Assembly (NCBI GenBank): GCA_023432075.1
Contig: JAEYVD010000114.1
Span: forward strand, 1 to 8,579
DNA: 8,579 bases
Direction of reading: 5' to 3'
Source of the DNA: Pseudomonadota bacterium
GTDB lineage: Bacteria > Pseudomonadota > Gammaproteobacteria > Burkholderiales > Burkholderiaceae_B
The notes under the pieces were generated by a model. That model searched no databases. It was not told where the DNA came from and was given only the letters and a program-made list of their open reading frames with translations. Numbering within the stretch: the stretch's first letter is position 1; the number at the start of each line of letters is the position of its first letter. The translations under genes were made by a program, and so were the position numbers. Positions 7,301 to 8,579 of the stretch are shown here, in pieces.

Positions 7301-8125
7301 CAGCGTACGCTCCGCATCGAAGGCGTCTCCACGCCCGGTCAGGTTGGCGTCTCCGCCTCGAGTCAGGTTGGCGTCCCCATCCTGCCGCAGCCACAGCCGA
7401 ATGTGGATGCGGCGCTTGGGGATGACAACGGCGAGGCGTCCGAGCGCTACCTCGATCCCGCCCAGGCGCCGACCATCGAGACGGGCATGTTTGAATTGCC
7501 CATCGGGCGCGTGGGGGACGCAAGTAAGCCCCTCTACACGCTCGCTGGGCTCGAAGGCCGTCATCCGGGCATGGCGCAGAGCCCGGTTGGCGTCCCCAAC
7601 ATCGAGCGAGCCGCCAGCGATTACCGGTACATCCTGCCGGAGATCGACTTCACCTCGCGCGTCCAGGCGCTGCCCTCCGTTGACATTGCGCAACGATACG
7701 TCGCCGGTGTTGCGTTCTCGGTGGTCATGAGGATGCCATTCGTGATGGATGCGCAGACGATGCATGCCGACCTCCAATCCATCACCACCGCAAAATTGCC
7801 CGGCGGTGCGCCGCTACCGGCCTGGTTGCACTACGACGCCGATTCCGGCGTGCTGACGGGCACCCCCCCGGCTGGGGTGGACCAATTGCGCATCGTGCTT
7901 CAGGCCGGCGGGTTCAGCCGCGAGGTCGTCCTGCACTTCGAGGCCCGGGACAACCAGCCAGCGGCCCCGGCCCGGCCCGCCGCCAACGAGCCCCGCGCGG
8001 CGTTGCCCGCCGCCAAGGACTCGCTGGCGGCGCAATTCGCCAGCGCGATGGCTGCCCTGCACATTTCGCACCCCGACGCAGCGCCCTCCACGGCCCCGCA
8101 TGTTGCCTCCGAGCACCGGTCATGA
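1307..8125 (+). CDS. Giant LEPR/DUF4347 repeat protein, putative type I-secreted adhesin
   Basis: This encodes a 2272-residue, largely beta-structured protein that is probably exported and acts at or outside the cell surface. The start at 1307 is chosen because GGAG lies nine bases upstream. The frame is open back to 1121, but that stretch has low GC at third positions and contains the likely promoter. Domain order: basic N-terminus; LEPR motif 31-34; Pro/Ala/Gln linker to about 133; DUF4347-like domain 134-298; beta-rich domain 299-472; eleven repeats 473-2008; He_PIG-like domain about 2127-2213; Pro/Ala tail. There is no Sec signal peptide, no C-terminal beta-barrel and no RTX nonapeptide. 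Lysine is scarce and the only cysteine is Cys231. The TolC-family gene that follows at once suggests type I secretion. Adhesion or biofilm function is inferred from architecture. The family often carries LEPR plus DUF4347 at the N-terminus of large repetitive proteins, but no experimentally studied homologue can be named with certainty. Confidence 0.93.
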   Translation: MKKVKQWLAGSLRGANRPRPAVAASPLLMALEPRIVYDASVAALSAQPHQADPAPEIHRAGEPQADAPSQANATPPAVSAGQPRASDTPPPAAAQAQSAGRQTAQDGTQTADRQQQDQQAAADGIAVSSLQSQVVFIDPSVEKYQTLIDGLAPGTQYVVLDARSDGFAQIAHYLQSHPGVDAISLISHGSNGAIQAGSTWLTASSLAAHSADLARIGAAMNPGGDFLIYGCDIAQQADGQALVRQIADLSHLDVAASTDATGAATRGGDWTLEYQAGDVQATLNASPIALAQYGGLLAVTTETYDTAASNNFSAVGQSQFTLNGITYTFDRAANSYAYNDSNSPMGPTDITDGPTDGVLMLNADGASVMRSVTISLANGHTFSLQSFDLSSFNGDLYIQANYKDGSHSALIQLATATVGGFTGTVSNQNQLGSAFDNIVSFSLIDQNDTGAFEPSLDNLAYIEVGAFVTTSPGNAAWSSANNGVGGTAVAIDPGLTLSGTSTAISATVRITNFVVGDQLGFTAQNGISGSYNASVGELLLTGTASLAQWQAALRSVTFSSTMASPSLSDTTRSIAFSFSDGQNDSDVATRNITITETPQTPLVSDGSPANTNYVAGSGGIVVNSTISVSDADSLKLPAGTVTISAGYIAGDTLSFNNSSVSLYGDIIGSYDSATRTLSLISVSDNATVAQWQNALRAVTFSAGASTSAGLRDITFSVRDSASTSALLHHSVQVETPPAVIPGAGSASFTSGDNAISTPVAVDAGLTISGGNSATLASATVAITGNFQVNHDELVFIGNPATSGDISGVYDSGTGVLTLTSAGGASLAQWQTALRSIRFTNDLVVPSSATRTVSFQISDGTQTSAVAARTVTVTATDQTPLLGNSGNTAHFVSGDNSASTPVVVNNAITVSDADGGPLQQAVVTISGNYQPTDLLSFVNNNSALYGNIFAAYVNGVLTLNSGGSTATLAQWQNALQAITFTSTAVVPTTATRTVSFSVSDGTKISAAAQSAVTVTASTQTPVLSGSAGSVTFAQGDNAPGTAIVIDAGIQVSDLDSATLTQANVVIASGYDSNGDTLLFTNDGATMGNITGSYSSGVLVLTSSNGSATLAQWQSALRSIRFTDIAAVPSTTQRTINFVITDGFKVSANIQRMIDVERVDQSPVLTNSGGSSTFTSADNAPSAPIVIDASLTLSDPDTPTMVSATVRITGNYQMGEDVLAMGSGSFGDIQAIFDAATGTLTLTSAGGSTTAQWQAALRSVTYTATSAVPQTVNRTISFSVNDGAKSSSISDKALIVIATHQTPVLGSSGDTVTYLPGQSGKIIDSGLTLTDRNVAGASLVAMTLEARITSGLQHGDILNFDLPPSTLTNGMTVTYDAATGKLTIASTGGTLAQWQSLLANIHFSAGASAPLGARTVEFTISDGVKTSAPLSYTVDVISSAPALSSPSTGPVSFVAGDNTSSTPIVIDGGLLLASPLGNVVDSAIVAITGNLHSAEDYLSFVNNGLTMGDITGSYNALTGVLTLNSVSGTATLAQWQAALRSVTYADTQVSPNTATRTISFAVNAGPQFSNVLTRDITVTATDQTPLISTGSTGAASFVAGDNTASTPVTVDGGIALADLDNATLASATVQIGAGFHAGQDVLGFVNNGLTMGNIVASYDAVNGTLTLTSAGGTATLAQWQAALRAVTYTNAAITPDTATRSIGFAVNDGIKSSTTLMRDVTVTATEQTPVITSGSAGSASFVSGDNMAATPVTVDGGIVLSDLDNATLASATVQIGAGFHAGQDVLGFTNDGLTMGNIVANYDAATGTLTLNSAGGTATLAQWQSALRAVTYINTAITPDTATRGIGFAVNDGVKASAAHSRDVAITVARQTPQLTSDGASLVYTASRDASPVAVGTGITLTDRNATPPTIATVSFGGSFDPQHDVLGFAASAQTGDIVASYDPASGVLTLRSLNGAATVAQWQAALAAVTYRDSQAESTDSTRTLVFTVSNGDKTSAALQRTLRIEGVSTPGQVGVSASSQVGVPILPQPQPNVDAALGDDNGEASERYLDPAQAPTIETGMFELPIGRVGDASKPLYTLAGLEGRHPGMAQSPVGVPNIERAASDYRYILPEIDFTSRVQALPSVDIAQRYVAGVAFSVVMRMPFVMDAQTMHADLQSITTAKLPGGAPLPAWLHYDADSGVLTGTPPAGVDQLRIVLQAGGFSREVVLHFEARDNQPAAPARPAANEPRAALPAAKDSLAAQFASAMAALHISHPDAAPSTAPHVASEHRS
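1397..1420 (+). other. LEPR N-terminal motif (residues 31-38)
   Basis: Residues 31-38 read LEPRIVYD, preceded by a short hydrophobic run and followed by an Ala-rich stretch. This is the LEPR-x-hydrophobic motif seen near the N-terminus of many very large repetitive bacterial proteins. Its role is not established; in such proteins it usually sits just before a low-complexity linker and a DUF4347 or similar domain, as here. Confidence 0.7.
1436..1705 (+). other. Pro/Ala/Gln-rich low-complexity linker (residues about 44-133)
   Basis: About 90 residues are dominated by Ala, Pro, Gln, Asp and Thr, with no predicted secondary structure. It separates the LEPR motif from the folded DUF4347-like domain and probably acts as a flexible spacer. 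The end of the segment (QQQDQQAAADG) is especially rich in Gln and Ala. Confidence 0.7.
1706..2200 (+). other. DUF4347-like domain with caspase-like His/Cys motifs (residues 134-298)
   Basis: The domain opens with VVFIDPSV and runs about 165 residues, the usual size for DUF4347. A hydrophobic strand ends in SHG with His188 (codon 1868-1870). A second hydrophobic strand, FLIYGCDIA, ends in Gly-Cys with Cys231 (codon 1997-1999), 43 residues later. Hydrophobic strand plus His-Gly, then hydrophobic strand plus small residue-Cys, is the catalytic pattern of clan CD peptidases (caspases, gingipains, separase, CHAT). The stretch after the cysteine (GQALVRQIADL, then VAAST) also resembles CHAT-like domains. 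Protease activity is inferred, not shown; the domain could also be a non-catalytic relative. Confidence 0.75.
2201..2722 (+). other. Beta-rich domain of unknown family (residues about 299-472)
   Basis: This occurs once, between the DUF4347-like domain and the repeats. Alternating hydrophobic strands, Gly/Asn/Asp turns, and the closing pattern FDNIVSFSLID...SLDNLAYIEV resemble jelly-roll, lectin-like sandwich domains, but I do not recognise a specific family. By hand count the first 300 bases (2221-2520) are about 56% GC, lower than the repeat region, which could mean a separate origin or relaxed codon choice. Confidence 0.45.
2723..7330 (+). repeat. Eleven tandem protein repeats of 132-144 residues (residues 473-2008)
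   Basis: Approximate unit starts are 2723, 3131, 3536, 3959, 4385, 4808, 5225, 5645, 6077, 6509 and 6935. Every unit carries one AQWQ motif; the Trp codons begin at 2951, 3377, 3791, 4214, 4637, 5057, 5480, 5903, 6335, 6767 and 7187, spaced 414-432 bases. A typical unit has a GDN segment, a V-D-x-G-[IL] strand, a D-x-D turn, G-x-I-x-x-x-Y-[DNS], L-T-L-x-S, the AQWQ-x-A-L helix, R-[ST]-[IV]-x-F, a [DN]-G turn, and a closing Q-T-P linker. The pattern suggests beta-sandwich (Ig/cadherin-like) domains with one embedded short helix, stacked as a stalk. Units 8-10 are most alike. Units 1, 2, 7 and 11 diverge most, and units 1, 2, 7 and 11 lack the GDN motif. Confidence 0.9.
6077..6934 (+). repeat. 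Most similar adjacent repeat pair (units 9 and 10)
   Basis: Unit 9 (6077-6508) and unit 10 (6509-6934) are the closest pair. Codons 6152-6232 and 6584-6664, exactly 432 bases apart, encode the same 27 residues. Twelve of the 27 codons differ, all silently. The pair looks like an ancient duplication held at the protein level, not a fresh DNA copy. Confidence 0.85.
7338..7378 (+). repeat. Short in-frame direct repeats encoding Val-Gly-Val
   Basis: A 14-base sequence, GTCAGGTTGGCGTC, occurs at 7338-7351 and again at 7362-7375, a period of 24 bases or eight codons. It gives QVGVSASS followed by QVGVPILP. A third partial copy (GGTTGGCGTCCCC, 13 bases) lies at 7585-7597, matching 7366-7378 in the same frame. 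The repeats sit in the linker after the last large repeat and suggest small slippage or duplication events. Confidence 0.7.
7685..7945 (+). other. He_PIG/dystroglycan cadherin-like domain (residues about 2127-2213)
   Basis: The core LPAWLHYDADSGVLTGTPP (from residue 2170) is a clear match to the He_PIG pattern of L-P-x-W-L, aromatic-D, S/T-G and G-T-P-P. The flanks also fit: an AGVAFSVVM strand before it and LRIVLQAG then VVLHFEA strands after it. Such Ig-like domains are common in large bacterial surface proteins and are sometimes calcium-dependent. Here it is the last folded domain before a Pro/Ala-rich tail of about 59 residues (7946-8122). Confidence 0.75.
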
Positions 8126-8160
8126 CCCAAGGTTTCGCTCTTACCCCCGCATTTACCCCG

Positions 8161-8579
8161 ATGAGAAACGCCGACGTGAACAAGAAGACGCCCCAGGGAC
8201 GCGTGCCGCGCCCCGCCCTGATCGCCGCCGCCCTCGCCCTGGTCTGGCTGACCGGCTGCGCGATCAAGCCCCAGCCGTTCACGGAGATCGATCGCGCCGC
8301 CACGGCCAGTGCCGAGCGCGCCAAACTGTTCGACCAGCAAGAGCCCGTCAGCGGTCCGATCACGCTGGACCAAGCCATGGCGCGCGCGGTCCGCTACAAC
8401 CTGGACCATCGCCTGAAGATGATGGAAGAGGCCCTGTCGCAACGGCAGCTTGACCTGTCCAACTTCAACCTGCTTCCCAAGCTGACCGCGCAGGCGGGCT
8501 ACAACCACCGCAACCACCCGCTGGCCTCCGGTTCGGAAGGCCTGTATACCGGCGAAGAGTCGCTGATCCCGTCCTTTTC
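8161..8579 (+). CDS. TolC-family outer-membrane lipoprotein, partial (right edge)
   Basis: The first 139 codons of an outer-membrane efflux/secretion channel protein are present; the gene continues past the window. A basic N-region and hydrophobic stretch end in lipobox LTGC with Cys33, and Ala34 at +2 fits outer-membrane sorting. The outer-membrane efflux domain begins near Ile67 (PITLDQAMARAV), followed by the amphipathic helix and the NLLPKLTAQAGYN segment typical of TolC N-terminal repeats. Start choice: the frame is open from ATG 8122, which overlaps the giant gene's stop as ATGA. However, codons 8122-8160 have low third-position GC and would give an over-long signal peptide, so 8161 is preferred. 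GTG 8176 (Cys at residue 28) is also possible. It is almost certainly co-transcribed with the giant gene and is probably its type I secretion channel. Confidence 0.9.
   Translation, partial: MRNADVNKKTPQGRVPRPALIAAALALVWLTGCAIKPQPFTEIDRAATASAERAKLFDQQEPVSGPITLDQAMARAVRYNLDHRLKMMEEALSQRQLDLSNFNLLPKLTAQAGYNHRNHPLASGSEGLYTGEESLIPSF

Noticed and set aside
2723..7330. CRISPR array or non-coding DNA repeat
   Set aside because: The periodicity is about 423 bases, in frame, and conserved at protein level with silent differences; there are no short identical repeats with unique spacers.
6608..7777. Long open frame of 389 codons on the minus strand inside the giant gene
   Set aside because: It mirrors the repetitive, GC-rich coding strand. 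Its Arg/Gly/His-rich translation has no recognisable domain, and similar frames recur opposite each repeat (for example 3629-4219, 4877-5506, 5744-6334).
7331..8125. RTX calcium-binding nonapeptides or an autotransporter beta-barrel at the C-terminus
   Set aside because: No GGxGxD repeats are visible, and the tail is Pro/Ala-rich without the alternating strands and terminal aromatic residue of a barrel.
8122..8160. Start of the TolC-family gene at ATG 8122 overlapping the previous stop as ATGA
   Set aside because: The overlap is attractive for translational coupling, but the 13 codons have low third-position GC and would place the lipobox cysteine at residue 46; 8161 or 8176 fits a lipoprotein better.

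Overview
The window is GC-rich DNA whose genes favour G or C at third codon positions. The protein styles (lipoprotein amino-acid binding protein, giant LEPR/DUF4347 repeat protein, lipoprotein TolC) suggest a Gram-negative proteobacterium, most likely a betaproteobacterium of the Bordetella/Achromobacter kind. That assignment is an impression from gene style, not a database match.

Layout, left to right. Bases 1-146 hold no gene I can support. A hairpin at 147-179 is a plausible terminator for the minus-strand gene at 188-979, a 263-residue lipoprotein of the polar amino-acid ABC transporter binding-protein family. A divergent intergenic region (980-1306) follows. It carries a candidate minus-strand -10 box, two inverted repeats, a perfect TTGACA -35 box facing right, and a ribosome binding site. 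The plus-strand gene at 1307-8125 fills most of the window and encodes a 2272-residue repetitive, presumably secreted protein. A second plus-strand gene starts about 35 bases later (8161) and runs off the right edge; it is a TolC-family outer-membrane lipoprotein.

The giant protein reads: short basic N-terminus; LEPR motif (residues 31-34); Pro/Ala/Gln-rich linker; DUF4347-like domain (about 134-298); a beta-rich domain of unknown type (about 299-472); eleven tandem repeats of 132-144 residues (473-2008), each with a conserved Ala-Gln-Trp-Gln segment; a linker with short repeats; a He_PIG/cadherin-like domain (about 2127-2213); and a Pro/Ala-rich tail. It has no RTX nonapeptides.

The giant gene followed at once by a TolC homologue is the usual start of a type I secretion locus (substrate, outer-membrane channel, then ABC exporter and HlyD-type adaptor). 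The last two would lie to the right of the window. The most interesting point is the DUF4347-like domain. It shows the His-Gly and Gly-Cys signatures of caspase-like (clan CD) cysteine peptidases, and that cysteine is the only one in all 2272 residues. This raises the possibility of a surface or secreted adhesin carrying a caspase-like, perhaps self-processing, module.
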